A stretch of DNA of 49,084 bases from JAFGSZ01 sp964492185 (lineage in GTDB: Bacteria > Bacteroidota > Bacteroidia > Bacteroidales > UBA10428), in assembly GCA_964492185.1 (NCBI GenBank), contig CAZBJH010000009.1, positions 1-49,084 on the forward strand, in the 5' to 3' direction. Shown piece by piece: positions 7,436 to 16,082 of this stretch (positions are counted from its first letter, which is position 1; each line of letters begins with the position of its first letter). The notes under the pieces are model-generated. The model was not told where the DNA came from, made no database searches, and saw nothing but the letters and a program-made list of their open reading frames with translations. Made by a program: the position numbers and the translations under genes.

Positions 7436-7864
7436 TTATTCTTCAACATAATTATAATCACGCCGCACAACAAATTTTGTTGTTACAGGAAGTTTCTGAG
7501 CAGCCAGACGCAAAGCTTCCTTTGCAACTTCATAAGGAACACCTTCTGCCTCCATGATCATCCTTCCCGGTGTTACAGGTGCCACAAAACCTTCAGGGGC
7601 ACCTTTACCTTTACCCATCCGTACTTCTGCCGGCTTTTTGGTAATGGGCTTATCAGGAAATATCCTGATCCATATCTGCCCTTCCCTTTTCATATGACGT
7701 GTAACAGCCTGGCGTGCCGCCTCAATTTGTCTACCCGTTATCCAGGCCTCCTGCAAAGTTTTGATACCAAAAGAGCCAAAAGCAAGCTGGTTTCCCCTTT
7801 GGGCATTACCTTTCATGCGCCCTTTTTGCCTTCTCCTGTATTTTGTTTTTTTCGGTTGTAACAT
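7436..7864 (-). CDS. rplP: 50S ribosomal protein L16
   Basis: A 142-residue protein close to the A-site and peptidyl transferase centre. It begins MLQPKKTKYRRRQKGRMKG and has the family motifs RHMKREGQIWIRIFPDKP and PGRMIMEAEGVPYEVA. Its stop is followed by the repeat element before rpmC. Confidence 0.96.
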   Translation of the reverse strand: MLQPKKTKYRRRQKGRMKGNAQRGNQLAFGSFGIKTLQEAWITGRQIEAARQAVTRHMKREGQIWIRIFPDKPITKKPAEVRMGKGKGAPEGFVAPVTPGRMIMEAEGVPYEVAKEALRLAAQKLPVTTKFVVRRDYNYVEE

Positions 7865-7903
7865 GATACTTCAGTTTACTTCGATAAAGTAATTAATATA
7901 TCT

Positions 7904-8602
7904 TTATTTTCTTCTCTTCTTCATACCCGGTTTTGGCTTGGCACTTTTTGCACCAATATTCGGAGACAAGTCTCTTTTGCCATATATCTCCCCTTTGCAG
8001 ATCCATACTTTAATACCTATCAGGCCCACTTTAGTGAGTGCCTCGGCAAGTGCATAATCAATATCTGCTCTTAATGTATGCAAAGGTGTTCTTCCTTCTT
8101 TATACATCTCCGAACGAGCCATTTCAGCACCACCAAGGCGTCCGGAGATAAGTACTTTAATACCTTCGGCTCCCATTCTCATGGTGGATGCCATAGCCAT
8201 TTTAATAGCTCTCCGGTAGGAGATCTTGCCTTCAACCTGTCGGGCAATATTATTGGCCACTATTGTAGCATCCAGCTCGGGTCTTTTTACTTCAAAAATA
8301 TTGATCTGAACTTCCTTATTTGTGATCTTTTTAAGCTCTTCTTTCAGCTTATCCACTTCCTGGCCGCCCTTTCCTATTATTATTCCGGGGCGGGCCGTAT
8401 TCACCGTTACTGTGATAAGCTTCAGTGTGCGCTCGATAATAATCTTTGAGATGCTCGCTTTTGCCAGCCTTGCATTGAGATATTCCCGGATCTTATGGTC
8501 TTCGGTCAGCTTTTCGGAATAATCATCCCCGCCAAACCAGTTTGAATCCCATCCTTTAATGATCCCCAATCTGTTTCCTATCGGATTGACTTTTTGTCCC
8601 AT
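7904..8602 (-). CDS. rpsC: 30S ribosomal protein S3
   Basis: A 232-residue protein. It has an N-terminal region MGQKVNPIGNRLG, a type II KH domain with IIIGKGGQEVDKL (about residues 75-87), and the C-terminal S3 domain (GIKVLISGRLGGAEMARSE), which lines the mRNA entry tunnel. The basic tail ends GMKKRRK. Confidence 0.96.
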   Translation of the reverse strand: MGQKVNPIGNRLGIIKGWDSNWFGGDDYSEKLTEDHKIREYLNARLAKASISKIIIERTLKLITVTVNTARPGIIIGKGGQEVDKLKEELKKITNKEVQINIFEVKRPELDATIVANNIARQVEGKISYRRAIKMAMASTMRMGAEGIKVLISGRLGGAEMARSEMYKEGRTPLHTLRADIDYALAEALTKVGLIGIKVWICKGEIYGKRDLSPNIGAKSAKPKPGMKKRRK

Positions 8603-8617
8603 TAATATATTATTAAT

Positions 8618-9064
8618 TTAATTCGCTTTTTCTTTTGTTGCTTCCTCTTTCTCTTCAATGACATCAGGCTTTTTCATGCTGTCAACCGCTATGGTAACAT
8701 GATTTGAACGCTTCCTTATCCTGTGTGCCCTTCCCTGCGGCGCGGGCCGGATACGTTTTAAAGTTCTTGCCTGATCGACAAGTATTTCTTTTACATAAAG
8801 GTTGCTTTCTTCAATCTTGGCACTTTCATTCTTGCTCTGCCAGTTTGCTATCGCTGAAAGCAATAATTTTTCCATTGCCCGCGATGCTTCCTTAGAACTG
8901 TATTTTAAAAGATCCAGAGCATGATTTACTTCCACTCCTCTTATCATATCTGCTACCAGCCTCATTTTTCGCGGTGAAGTAGGACAATTCCTTAGTACTG
9001 CAAAATATTTATTTTTCTTCTGTTCTTTTAATTGCTCTGCTCTGTTGCGCTTTCTTGCACCCAT
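8618..9064 (-). CDS. rplV: 50S ribosomal protein L22
   Basis: A 148-residue exit-tunnel protein. The core has CPTSPRKMRLVADMIRG and, in the tunnel hairpin region, RIRPAPQGRAHRIRKRSNHV. It is longer than E. coli L22 (110 residues) because of a basic N-terminal extension and a charged C-terminal tail (EEKEEATKEKAN). It ends 15 bp before rpsC. Confidence 0.95.
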   Translation of the reverse strand: MGARKRNRAEQLKEQKKNKYFAVLRNCPTSPRKMRLVADMIRGVEVNHALDLLKYSSKEASRAMEKLLLSAIANWQSKNESAKIEESNLYVKEILVDQARTLKRIRPAPQGRAHRIRKRSNHVTIAVDSMKKPDVIEEKEEATKEKAN

Positions 9065-9085
9065 GATAGTTTATTCTTTATCTGA

Positions 9086-9352
9086 TTATCGTTGTTTCCC
9101 TCCGTGTCCCCTGAAAATACGGGTAGGTGAAAATTCACCCAGTTTATGTCCTACCATATTTTCAGTAATATAAACCGGTATAAACTTATTCCCGTTATGT
9201 ACGGCTATGGTATGTCCTACAAAATCGGGTGAAATGACAGACCTTCTGGACCAGGTTTTTATAACCGATTTTTTCCCTCCCTGGTTCATTTCCATCACTC
9301 TCTTCTCAAGCTTATAGTCAATAAAAGGACCTTTTTTTAATGAACGACTCAT
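9086..9352 (-). CDS. rpsS: 30S ribosomal protein S19
   Basis: An 88-residue protein beginning MSRSLKKGPFIDYKL and ending with the signature HKLGEFSPTRIFRGHGG. It sits in the 30S head with S13. It lies 11 bp after rplB. Confidence 0.97.
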   Translation of the reverse strand: MSRSLKKGPFIDYKLEKRVMEMNQGGKKSVIKTWSRRSVISPDFVGHTIAVHNGNKFIPVYITENMVGHKLGEFSPTRIFRGHGGKQR

Positions 9353-9363
9353 GTTATTCTTGT

Positions 9364-10191
9364 TTATTTAGTCTTTCTTCTTTCAATGATATATTTATTC
9401 GATGCTTTTTTCGGTGACCGGGTTTTATATCCTTTCGCGATCACACCTGACCGGGATCTCGGGTGCCCTCCTGAAGCCCTTCCTTCACCACCACCCATCG
9501 GATGGTCAACAGGGTTCATAGCAACACCGCGTACCCTTGGCCTGCGTCCCATCCATCTTTTTCTGCCGGCTTTACCCGAACGTTCAAGGGCATGGTCAGT
9601 ATTCGACACAGTGCCTACAGTTGCCTTACAGTTTGTTAACACCATCCTTGATTCCCCGCTGGGTAATTTAACAATCGCGTACTTACCGTCACGTGAGGTA
9701 AGCTGCGCGTAAGAACCTGCACTTCTGGCCATTACACCACCCTGCCCGGGACGAAGTTCTATATTATGTACCAGCGTTCCCAAAGGTATCTCAGAAAGAG
9801 AAAGTGTATTTCCGATTTCCGGAGCTATACCCTTGCCTGATCTGACAGTCTGGCCTACCTTTAATCCGTTGGGAGCAATTATATACCTCTTTTCACCGTC
9901 TTCATAAACCAACAGCGCTATGCGTGCCGTGCGGTTAGGATCGTATTCAATTGATTTGACAACTGCTGCAATCCCGTCTTTATCACGGTTGAAATCAATC
10001 GACCTGTACCGCTTTTTATGACCACCGCCAAGATACCGCGTGGTCATTCGCCCGTAATTATTCCTTCCGCCGGATTTTTTCAGCGGTTTCAGTAATGATT
10101 TTTCAGGAGTTGATTTTGTTATTTCCTGAAAAGTTCCGATCACTTTATGTCTTTGGCCTGGTGTAACAGGCTTTAATTTTCTTACTGCCAT
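9364..10191 (-). CDS. rplB: 50S ribosomal protein L2
   Basis: A 275-residue protein needed for subunit association and for the peptidyl transferase centre. The N-terminal OB fold and C-terminal SH3-like domain are both complete. The near-C-terminal signature MNPVDHPMGGGEGRASGG contains the conserved His associated with peptidyl transferase function. Confidence 0.97.
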   Translation of the reverse strand: MAVRKLKPVTPGQRHKVIGTFQEITKSTPEKSLLKPLKKSGGRNNYGRMTTRYLGGGHKKRYRSIDFNRDKDGIAAVVKSIEYDPNRTARIALLVYEDGEKRYIIAPNGLKVGQTVRSGKGIAPEIGNTLSLSEIPLGTLVHNIELRPGQGGVMARSAGSYAQLTSRDGKYAIVKLPSGESRMVLTNCKATVGTVSNTDHALERSGKAGRKRWMGRRPRVRGVAMNPVDHPMGGGEGRASGGHPRSRSGVIAKGYKTRSPKKASNKYIIERRKTK

Positions 10192-10200
10192 ATTTACCTA

Positions 10201-10491
10201 TTAAATATTGCTATAAAAATCAATTGTATCACCTTCTGCTAAAGTAACAATAGCCTTCTTTACCGCTTTGGTCTTTCCATGAATGATCCCGCCTTTTGTA
10301 TAACGCGATCTTTTTTTACCGGAATATACCATTGTATTCACTGATGCTACTGTCACACCATACATTTCTTCGACTGCATTTTTTACCTGGATCTTATTTG
10401 CCCTCTTATCCACGATAAAACCATACCGGTTATCATCCTCCATCTGGGCAGTCATTTTTTCAGTTACTATGGGTTTTACTAAAATATCCAT
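10201..10491 (-). CDS. rplW: 50S ribosomal protein L23
   Basis: A 96-residue exit-port protein that docks trigger factor and SRP. It begins DILVKPIVTEKMT and has the family segment NKIQVKNAVEEMYGVTVASVNTM (about residues 33-55). Confidence 0.96.
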   Translation of the reverse strand: MDILVKPIVTEKMTAQMEDDNRYGFIVDKRANKIQVKNAVEEMYGVTVASVNTMVYSGKKRSRYTKGGIIHGKTKAVKKAIVTLAEGDTIDFYSNI

Positions 10492-10514
10492 TTTGAACTA
10501 TCGTTATACTCGTT

Positions 10515-11144
10515 TTATTTCTCGTCCTTCTGCAACATTTCAAGTGAGCTTTCAACGAAGCAAACTATTGAACTGTTCATAATATCATAGGTAGTTAACC
10601 CTGAAAGGGTTATTACCCTGGTATCGGGAATGTTTCTCGAAGACAGGAAAAGGTTTCTGTTCAAATCATTGAGAACAAGCAGCACCTTGTTTCCTTCGAT
10701 CTTCAGATTTTTCATTATCCCCGCGAACTCCCTGGTTTTAGGATTTTCAAACTGAAAATCTTCCACTACTTTAATGCTGTCGTTATTGGCTTTATATGTT
10801 AAGGCTGATTTCCGGGCAAGCTGCTTTACTTTCTTGTTCAGCTTAAACCTGTAATCATGCGGCCGGGGTCCGAATGTCCTTCCACCGCCCCTGAATATCG
10901 GTGACTTTATACTTCCTGCACGTGCTGTTCCCGTACCTTTTTGTCTTTTGATCTTGCGTGTACTTCCCGCGATTTCAGCCCGTTCTTTGGTTTTATGCGT
11001 TCCCTGACGTCTATTGGCAAGATATTGCTTCACATCGAGGTATATAGCATGATCATTAGGCTGGATCCCAAACACGGAATCCTGCAGGTCTGCCTTCCTC
11101 CCTGTATCTTCACCCGAACTATTTAATACTGCTAATTTCTTCAT
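10515..11144 (-). CDS. rplD: 50S ribosomal protein L4
   Basis: A 209-residue protein. The extended tunnel loop is recognisable (RRQGTHKTKERAEIAGS, GTGTARAGSIKSPIFRGGG), followed by FGPRPHDYRFKLNKK. In E. coli L4 is the autogenous regulator of the S10 operon; no L4 leader structure is asserted here because rpsJ is only a short way downstream of fusA. Confidence 0.96.
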   Translation of the reverse strand: MKKLAVLNSSGEDTGRKADLQDSVFGIQPNDHAIYLDVKQYLANRRQGTHKTKERAEIAGSTRKIKRQKGTGTARAGSIKSPIFRGGGRTFGPRPHDYRFKLNKKVKQLARKSALTYKANNDSIKVVEDFQFENPKTREFAGIMKNLKIEGNKVLLVLNDLNRNLFLSSRNIPDTRVITLSGLTTYDIMNSSIVCFVESSLEMLQKDEK

Positions 11145-11157
11145 TTTTTACAAATAT

Positions 11158-11787
11158 TTAAATCCGATCAGGACTTTCAATTACAACATATGAGCCCCGT
11201 GAACCGGGAACGGAACCTTTCAGTAACATAAGGTTTTTCTCCGGGAGGATCTTCACAATTTTCAGGTTCAAAACTTTTGTGCTTTTTGCCCCGTGCTGCC
11301 CTGCCATACGCATACCTTTAAACACTCTAGAGGGATATGATGAAGCTCCCAATGAACCCGGAGCCCTGTTCCGGTTATGCTGTCCATGTGTAGCATCGTT
11401 AACTCCCCTGAAATTATACCGTTTTACAACACCCTGAAAACCTTTCCCCTTTGATGTAGCTGTTACATCAAGCCAGACATCATTCTTAAAATAATCTACT
11501 GTTATGGTATCTCCCACTTTCCAGTCCTTTACAAATCCACGCAATTCAACGATCTTTCGTTTCGGACTTGTATTCGCCTTTTTGAAATGCCCCAGCATAG
11601 CCTTTGTAGTAGTCTTTTCCTTCTTTTCATCAAAGGCTAACTGAACAGCGGTATAACCGTCACTATCTTTGCTTTTGATCTGGGTTATGACACATGGCCC
11701 GGCTTCCAGTACAGTACAGGGTATATTTTCACCCTTTTCATCGAAAACCGATGTCATTCCGACCTTCTTTCCAATTAATCCTGGCAT
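11158..11787 (-). CDS. rplC: 50S ribosomal protein L3
   Basis: A 209-residue early-assembly protein that contacts the peptidyl transferase centre. It begins MPGLIGKKVGMTSVFDEKG and carries GKGFQGVVKRYNFRG and the SYPSRVFKGMRMAGQHG loop that approaches the A site. Confidence 0.97.
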   Translation of the reverse strand: MPGLIGKKVGMTSVFDEKGENIPCTVLEAGPCVITQIKSKDSDGYTAVQLAFDEKKEKTTTKAMLGHFKKANTSPKRKIVELRGFVKDWKVGDTITVDYFKNDVWLDVTATSKGKGFQGVVKRYNFRGVNDATHGQHNRNRAPGSLGASSYPSRVFKGMRMAGQHGAKSTKVLNLKIVKILPEKNLMLLKGSVPGSRGSYVVIESPDRI

Positions 11788-11809
11788 AATATATTACTTT
11801 TCAAATAAT

Positions 11810-12115
11810 TTAGACTTTAATTTCTACCTCAACACCACTGGGTAATTCAAGCTTCATCAAAGCATCAATGGTTTTTGGTGTAGAACTATAAATATCCAAA
11901 AGCCTTTTATATGATGACAACTGGAACTGCTCCCTTGACTTTTTATTTACAAAAGGAGAACGCAACACTGTAAAAATCCTTTTGTGTGTCGGCAGAGGAA
12001 TAGGTCCGCTAACCACAGCGCCTGTAGTCTTCACTGTTTTCACGATCTTCTCTGCCGATTTATCTACCAGATTATGATCGTACGACTTCAGCTTTATTCT
12101 GATCTTCTGACTCAT
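11810..12115 (-). CDS. rpsJ: 30S ribosomal protein S10 / NusE
   Basis: A 101-residue protein beginning MSQKIRIKLKSYDHNLVD, with the family motif LPTHKRIFTVLRSPFVNKKS (about residues 42-61). It acts in the 30S head and, as NusE, in transcription antitermination through NusB/NusG. It follows fusA by 24 bp, so str and S10 genes form one continuous cluster. Confidence 0.97.
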   Translation of the reverse strand: MSQKIRIKLKSYDHNLVDKSAEKIVKTVKTTGAVVSGPIPLPTHKRIFTVLRSPFVNKKSREQFQLSSYKRLLDIYSSTPKTIDALMKLELPSGVEVEIKV

Positions 12116-12139
12116 TATTAATTTATTATTATGATCAAT

Positions 12140-14248
12140 TTATACATATGCTTTTGTTCCGCTTATCTTTTCAATGATCTTCCTTGATATATCAGATGGT
12201 ACTTCCGCATAATGTGAAAATTCCATTGTTGAGGTTGCGCGTCCTGAAGTTATGGTACGCAAAACAGTGACATATCCGAATTTTTCAGCAAGAGGCACCT
12301 TTGCCCTTATCACACGTGCTCCGGCTTTTGATTCCATGCCTTCTACCTGTCCCCGGCGTTTATTAAAATCAGCAATTACATCCCCCATATATTCTTCAGG
12401 TGTAACAACTTCAGCAGCCATCACAGGCTCAAGCAATACTGAACTGACTTTTTTCAACCCATGACGGAATGCCTGTTTGGCAGCGATCTCAAATGAAAGG
12501 GCATCAGAATCCACCGAATGGAAAGAGCCGTCCTTAAGTACCACTTTCAGATTATCCAATGGAAAGCCGGCAAGAATCCCGTTGCGCATCGCCTCCCTGA
12601 AACCTTTTTCAACTGAAGGAATATATTCTTTTGGTATATTACCACCTTTAATTTCATCTATAAACTGCAATCCCTTCACACCTTCATCAGACGGAGCCAA
12701 TTCAATGGTAATATCGGCAAATTTCCCTCTTCCGCCTGTTTGCTTCTTGAATACTTCCCTATGTTCAACTGATGATGTAATTGCTTCCTTATATGCAACC
12801 TGGGGTGCACCTACATTACATTCGACTTTGAATTCCCGTTTTAAACGGTCAATAAGCACTTCAAGATGAAGTTCCCCCATACCATTGATGATAGTCTGAC
12901 CAGAATCTTCGTCGGATTTCACCCTGAAAGTAGGATCTTCTTCCGCAAGCTTTGCAAGTGCATTTGACAACTTATCAATATCCTGCTGGGTTTTTGGTTC
13001 GATGGCTATTCCTATCACCGGATCGGGAAAAGACATAGTTTCAAGATAAACCGGTTTTTTGATATCGCATAAGGTATCTCCGGTCACAAGGTCTTTAAAT
13101 CCGACAGCAGCACATATATCACCTGCCTCTACACGTTCAAGCGGATTCTGTTTGTTCGCATGCATCTGGTATAAACGGGTTATTCGTTCCTTTTTACCTG
13201 TCCGGGGATTAAAAACGTTCATACCTGCATCCAATGCACCGGAATAGATCCGGAGAAAAACAAGCCGGCCGACAAAGGGATCTGTGGCTATTTTAAAAGC
13301 AAGGGAAGCAAAAGGTTCTTCCGTATCAGGACGACGTTCAACTACTTCTTCATTTCTCGGGTTTCTTCCTTTTATCGCACCAACATCCAACGGGCTGGGC
13401 AATAATGCCGTAATAGCATCGAGCAGGCGTTGAATACCTTTATTCTTAAATGCCGCTCCGCAAAAAACCGGTACTATGGTCCGGTCAATAGTGGCTTTTC
13501 GTGTCGCTGCCATAAACTCTTCAACGGTGATGGACTCACGGTCTTCAAAATATCTTTCCAGCAATGCATCATCCGATTCACAAACCGATTCAATTAAATG
13601 CTCGCGCCATTCTTCAGTTTCTTCTTTCAGTTCATCCGGAATTTCCGCGTAATCATAATTTGTCCCGAATTTTTTATCATCTCTCCATACAATGGCTTTA
13701 CGCTCTATCAGGTCAATCACACCTCTGAAGGATTCTTCCGAGCCAATGGGGATTTGCAGTGGTACGGGATTGGCGCCAAGCTTTTCTTTAATCTGATTTA
13801 CAACATTCAGGAAGTCGGCACCCGTGCGGTCCATCTTATTAACAAAGGCAATCCGCGGAACATTATATTTATCTGCCTGCCTCCATACGGTTTCTGATTG
13901 CGGTTCAACTCCTCCGACAGCACAAAAAACCGCTATAGCCCCGTCAAGCACACGTAACGACCTTTCTACCTCAACCGTAAAATCCACGTGGCCGGGTGTA
14001 TCTATAATGTTTATTTTATAATCCTTGTTATTGTTTTTCCAGTAGCATGTAGTTGCAGCAGAGGTAATCGTAATACCCCTCTCCTGTTCCTGAACCATCC
14101 AGTCCATCTGCGCGGCTCCGTCATGTACCTCTCCTATCCGGTGTGTAATACCCGAATAGTACAGGATGCGCTCGGTAGTTGTAGTTTTACCGGCATCTAT
14201 ATGGGCCATGATCCCAATATTCCTGGTATAGGTTAAATCCTTACTCAT
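12140..14248 (-). CDS. fusA: Translation elongation factor G, canonical
   Basis: A 702-residue translocation GTPase with all five EF-G domains. G1 is AHIDAGKTT (about residues 15-23), switch I has ERGITIT, G3 is DTPGHVDF with the catalytic His at about residue 87, and G4 is NKMD (about 137-140). The domain IV tip region and the C-terminal domain are intact. It contrasts with the second EF-G encoded divergently at 16077, which lacks the catalytic His. There is a 156-bp spacer upstream to rpsG. Confidence 0.98.
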   Translation of the reverse strand: MSKDLTYTRNIGIMAHIDAGKTTTTERILYYSGITHRIGEVHDGAAQMDWMVQEQERGITITSAATTCYWKNNNKDYKINIIDTPGHVDFTVEVERSLRVLDGAIAVFCAVGGVEPQSETVWRQADKYNVPRIAFVNKMDRTGADFLNVVNQIKEKLGANPVPLQIPIGSEESFRGVIDLIERKAIVWRDDKKFGTNYDYAEIPDELKEETEEWREHLIESVCESDDALLERYFEDRESITVEEFMAATRKATIDRTIVPVFCGAAFKNKGIQRLLDAITALLPSPLDVGAIKGRNPRNEEVVERRPDTEEPFASLAFKIATDPFVGRLVFLRIYSGALDAGMNVFNPRTGKKERITRLYQMHANKQNPLERVEAGDICAAVGFKDLVTGDTLCDIKKPVYLETMSFPDPVIGIAIEPKTQQDIDKLSNALAKLAEEDPTFRVKSDEDSGQTIINGMGELHLEVLIDRLKREFKVECNVGAPQVAYKEAITSSVEHREVFKKQTGGRGKFADITIELAPSDEGVKGLQFIDEIKGGNIPKEYIPSVEKGFREAMRNGILAGFPLDNLKVVLKDGSFHSVDSDALSFEIAAKQAFRHGLKKVSSVLLEPVMAAEVVTPEEYMGDVIADFNKRRGQVEGMESKAGARVIRAKVPLAEKFGYVTVLRTITSGRATSTMEFSHYAEVPSDISRKIIEKISGTKAYV

Positions 14249-14358
14249 TAAACACTAATTATCAGCTAGCAACTATAATTTATACTTTATCGTATGTCAA
14301 ATAATCCTCAGCCTGTTAATTCAATAATCTCATTTCTTAAATTCTTCTTATCCTTCTC

Positions 14359-14374
14359 ACCTGCAATGGCAGGT
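14359..14374. other. Small perfect hairpin in the rpsG-fusA spacer
   Basis: ACCTGC-AATG-GCAGGT forms a perfect 6-bp stem with a 4-base loop in the 156-bp spacer between rpsG and fusA. No U-run follows on the transcribed strand, so it does not look like an intrinsic terminator. It could be a processing site or a protein-binding structure; this is not established. Confidence 0.45.
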
Positions 14375-14404
14375 ATTGAACTGTGTATTTATAACAGGGA
14401 CAGC

Positions 14405-14881
14405 TCAGAACCTGAAATGTGCAAACGCCTTGTTTGCTTCAGCCATCCTGTGAGTATCTTCTTTCTTTTTAAAAGCTCCGCCCTCGTGATTATATGCAGC
14501 CATTATTTCAGATGCCAGTTTTTCACCCATAGACCGGCCACTGCGCAAACGCGCGTAATGGATCAGGTTCTTCATCCCTATGGTCATTTTTCTGTCGGAA
14601 CGTATCTCTGTCGGTACCTGGAATGTGGCTCCCCCAACCCTTCGGCTTTTTACCTCAACCTGTGGAGTAATATTTTCAATGGCCTTCTTCCAGATATCAA
14701 GAGATGATCCTTCAATCTCTTTACTCTTTTCTTCAACAATCTCTAATGCCTCGTAGAATATGGTATAAGAAATACTTTTCTTCCCGCTGAACATAAGGTT
14801 ATTCACAAACCTTGTAACTAAAGGATCATTGAATTTCGGATCGGGCAATAATATTCGCCTTTTTGGTTTTGACTTTCTCAT
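14405..14881 (-). CDS. rpsG: 30S ribosomal protein S7
   Basis: A 158-residue primary binder of the 16S 3' major domain. It begins MRKSKPKRRILLPDPKF and has the motif RRVGGATFQVPTEIR (about residues 79-93). It ends EANKAFAHFRF. It is 15 bp after rpsL. Confidence 0.97.
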   Translation of the reverse strand: MRKSKPKRRILLPDPKFNDPLVTRFVNNLMFSGKKSISYTIFYEALEIVEEKSKEIEGSSLDIWKKAIENITPQVEVKSRRVGGATFQVPTEIRSDRKMTIGMKNLIHYARLRSGRSMGEKLASEIMAAYNHEGGAFKKKEDTHRMAEANKAFAHFRF

Positions 14882-14896
14882 CCTTTTATCCTCTTT

Positions 14897-15271
14897 TTAT
14901 TTTTTAGGACGTTTTGTACCATATTTGGAACGACGTTGTGTTCTCCCTTCCACACCCGATGTATCAAGTGCACCACGGATCAGATGATATCTGACACCAG
15001 GAAGATCTTTTACCCTTCCCCCCCTGATCATCACGATCGAGTGTTCCTGCAAATTGTGCCCTTCACCGGGAATATAAGCGTTCACTTCCTTTTTATTCGT
15101 TAACCTCACCCTCGCTACTTTACGCATTGCCGAATTCGGCTTCTTTGGTGTGGTTGTATACACACGTACACATACCCCCCGGCGCTGAGGACATGAATCC
15201 AGTGCAGGCGCCTTGCTCTTTTCTGCAATTTGCTTTCGTCCCTTTCTTACTAATTGCTGTATTGTTGGCAT
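14897..15271 (-). CDS. rpsL: 30S ribosomal protein S12
   Basis: A 124-residue decoding-centre protein beginning MPTIQQLVRKGRK. The two streptomycin-relevant loops have wild-type lysines: TTPKKPNSA (K43 equivalent) and GGRVKDLPGVRYH (K88 equivalent). The C-terminus is RRSKYGTKRPKK. It is the first gene of the supercluster and lies behind a clear promoter. Confidence 0.97.
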   Translation of the reverse strand: MPTIQQLVRKGRKQIAEKSKAPALDSCPQRRGVCVRVYTTTPKKPNSAMRKVARVRLTNKKEVNAYIPGEGHNLQEHSIVMIRGGRVKDLPGVRYHLIRGALDTSGVEGRTQRRSKYGTKRPKK

Positions 15272-15313
15272 ATAGCTCTAAATATTTATATTTTTTTTCC
15301 TAAAATCGGCTTG

Positions 15314-15343
15314 CAAAGGTAGATTATTTTTTTTTAAAAGCAA
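15314..15343 (-). promoter_or_regulatory. Bacteroidota-type promoter for the ribosomal supercluster
   Basis: On the minus strand TTG (15343-15341), a 19-nt spacer and TACCTTTG (15321-15314) match the Bacteroidota sigma consensus (TTTG, 19-21 nt, TAnnTTTG). The predicted start is near 15307, about 36 nt before the rpsL ATG. Confidence 0.75.
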
Positions 15344-15380
15344 GAGCAGATTAAATTATTTTCATTCGCTATTGTGTATT

Positions 15381-15435
15381 TAGTTTCTGTCAATAAACTC
15401 TTAGTGTTTGATTAGAATGTTCGGTATCAAGTCGT
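15381..15435 (+). repeat. Half copy of the TAGTGTCTGTC MITE-like family (long variant)
   Basis: TAGTTTCTGTCAATAAA followed by TTAGTGTTTGATTAGAATGTTCG...ATCAAG matches the left half of the element at 25278-25422. The right inverted terminus is missing, so it is a relic. It lies between the divergent rpsL and EF-G paralogue promoters. Confidence 0.6.
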
Positions 15436-15479
15436 GCAAACCTAACTCTTCATTTTCTCCCTACAAAAAATATCATTAC

Positions 15480-15511
15480 TTGATTTGTGTTTAAAAAAAT
15501 TGTTACTTTTG
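15480..15511 (+). promoter_or_regulatory. Candidate promoter for the EF-G paralogue
   Basis: TACTTTTG at 15504-15511 fits the -7 box TAnnTTTG, with TTG at 15480-15482 at the outer limit of the -33 spacing (21 nt). Transcription from here would give a leader of about 560 nt containing both 199-bp tandem units. Confidence 0.6.
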
Positions 15512-15620
15512 CAACTCCTTAAATTCAGCTGTATAACAACTTTTTTCCTGTTGTTTTGACTGACTGAGGATAATTAATACCATAATATTATATATACTGT
15601 ATAAAAACAGGTATATGATA

Positions 15621-16082
15621 ACTTTGATTAAATGAAATAACAAATTAATTACTAATAACTTAATTAAAACATATTCGAATGAAACCCTCACCATTAAGAG
15701 AGTTTTAAATATGAGATACAAAGACATAAGGACATGAATATTTTTATAACCAGGTTATTGGTGAGGGTTCACCGAGCACCTTATTAAATTATTAATTTGC
15801 GAGGTAACCAATACCACCAACTTTGATTAAATGAAATAACAAATTAATTACTAATAACTTAATTAAAACATATTCGAATGAAACCCTCACCATTAAGAGA
15901 GTTTTAAATATGAGATACAAAGACATAAGGACATGAATATTTTTATAACCAGGTTATTGGTGAGGGTTCACCGAGCACCTTATTAAATTATTAATTTGCG
16001 AGGTAACCAATACCACCAACTTTGATTAAATGAAATAACAAATTAATTACTAATAACTTAATTAAAACATATTCGAATGAAA
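15621..16082 (+). repeat. 199-bp tandem leader repeat (2 full units plus a 64-bp partial unit)
   Basis: Units at 15621-15819 and 15820-16018 read identically, and the third (16019-16082) runs through the start codon and second codon of the EF-G paralogue before diverging. Each full unit carries a mini-ORF of nine codons (15679-15708 and 15878-15907; MKPSPLREF), a stem AACCCTCACCA/TGGTGAGGGTT with a loop of about 65 nt, then GTTCACCGAGCACC and TTATTAAATTATTAATTTGC. A promoter-like TTTG-N18-CAACTTTG is present in each unit (15995-16024 in the unit nearest the gene). Confidence 0.9.

Noticed and set aside
14249..14404. The rpsG-fusA spacer as a fourth copy of the leader element
   Set aside because: It is of similar length but lacks the ATGAAACCCTCACC, GTTCACCGAGCACC and AATACCAC blocks.
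15621..16082. Tandem repeat as a CRISPR array
   Set aside because: The unit is 199 bp with no separate spacers, copies are identical along their whole length, and no cas genes are nearby.
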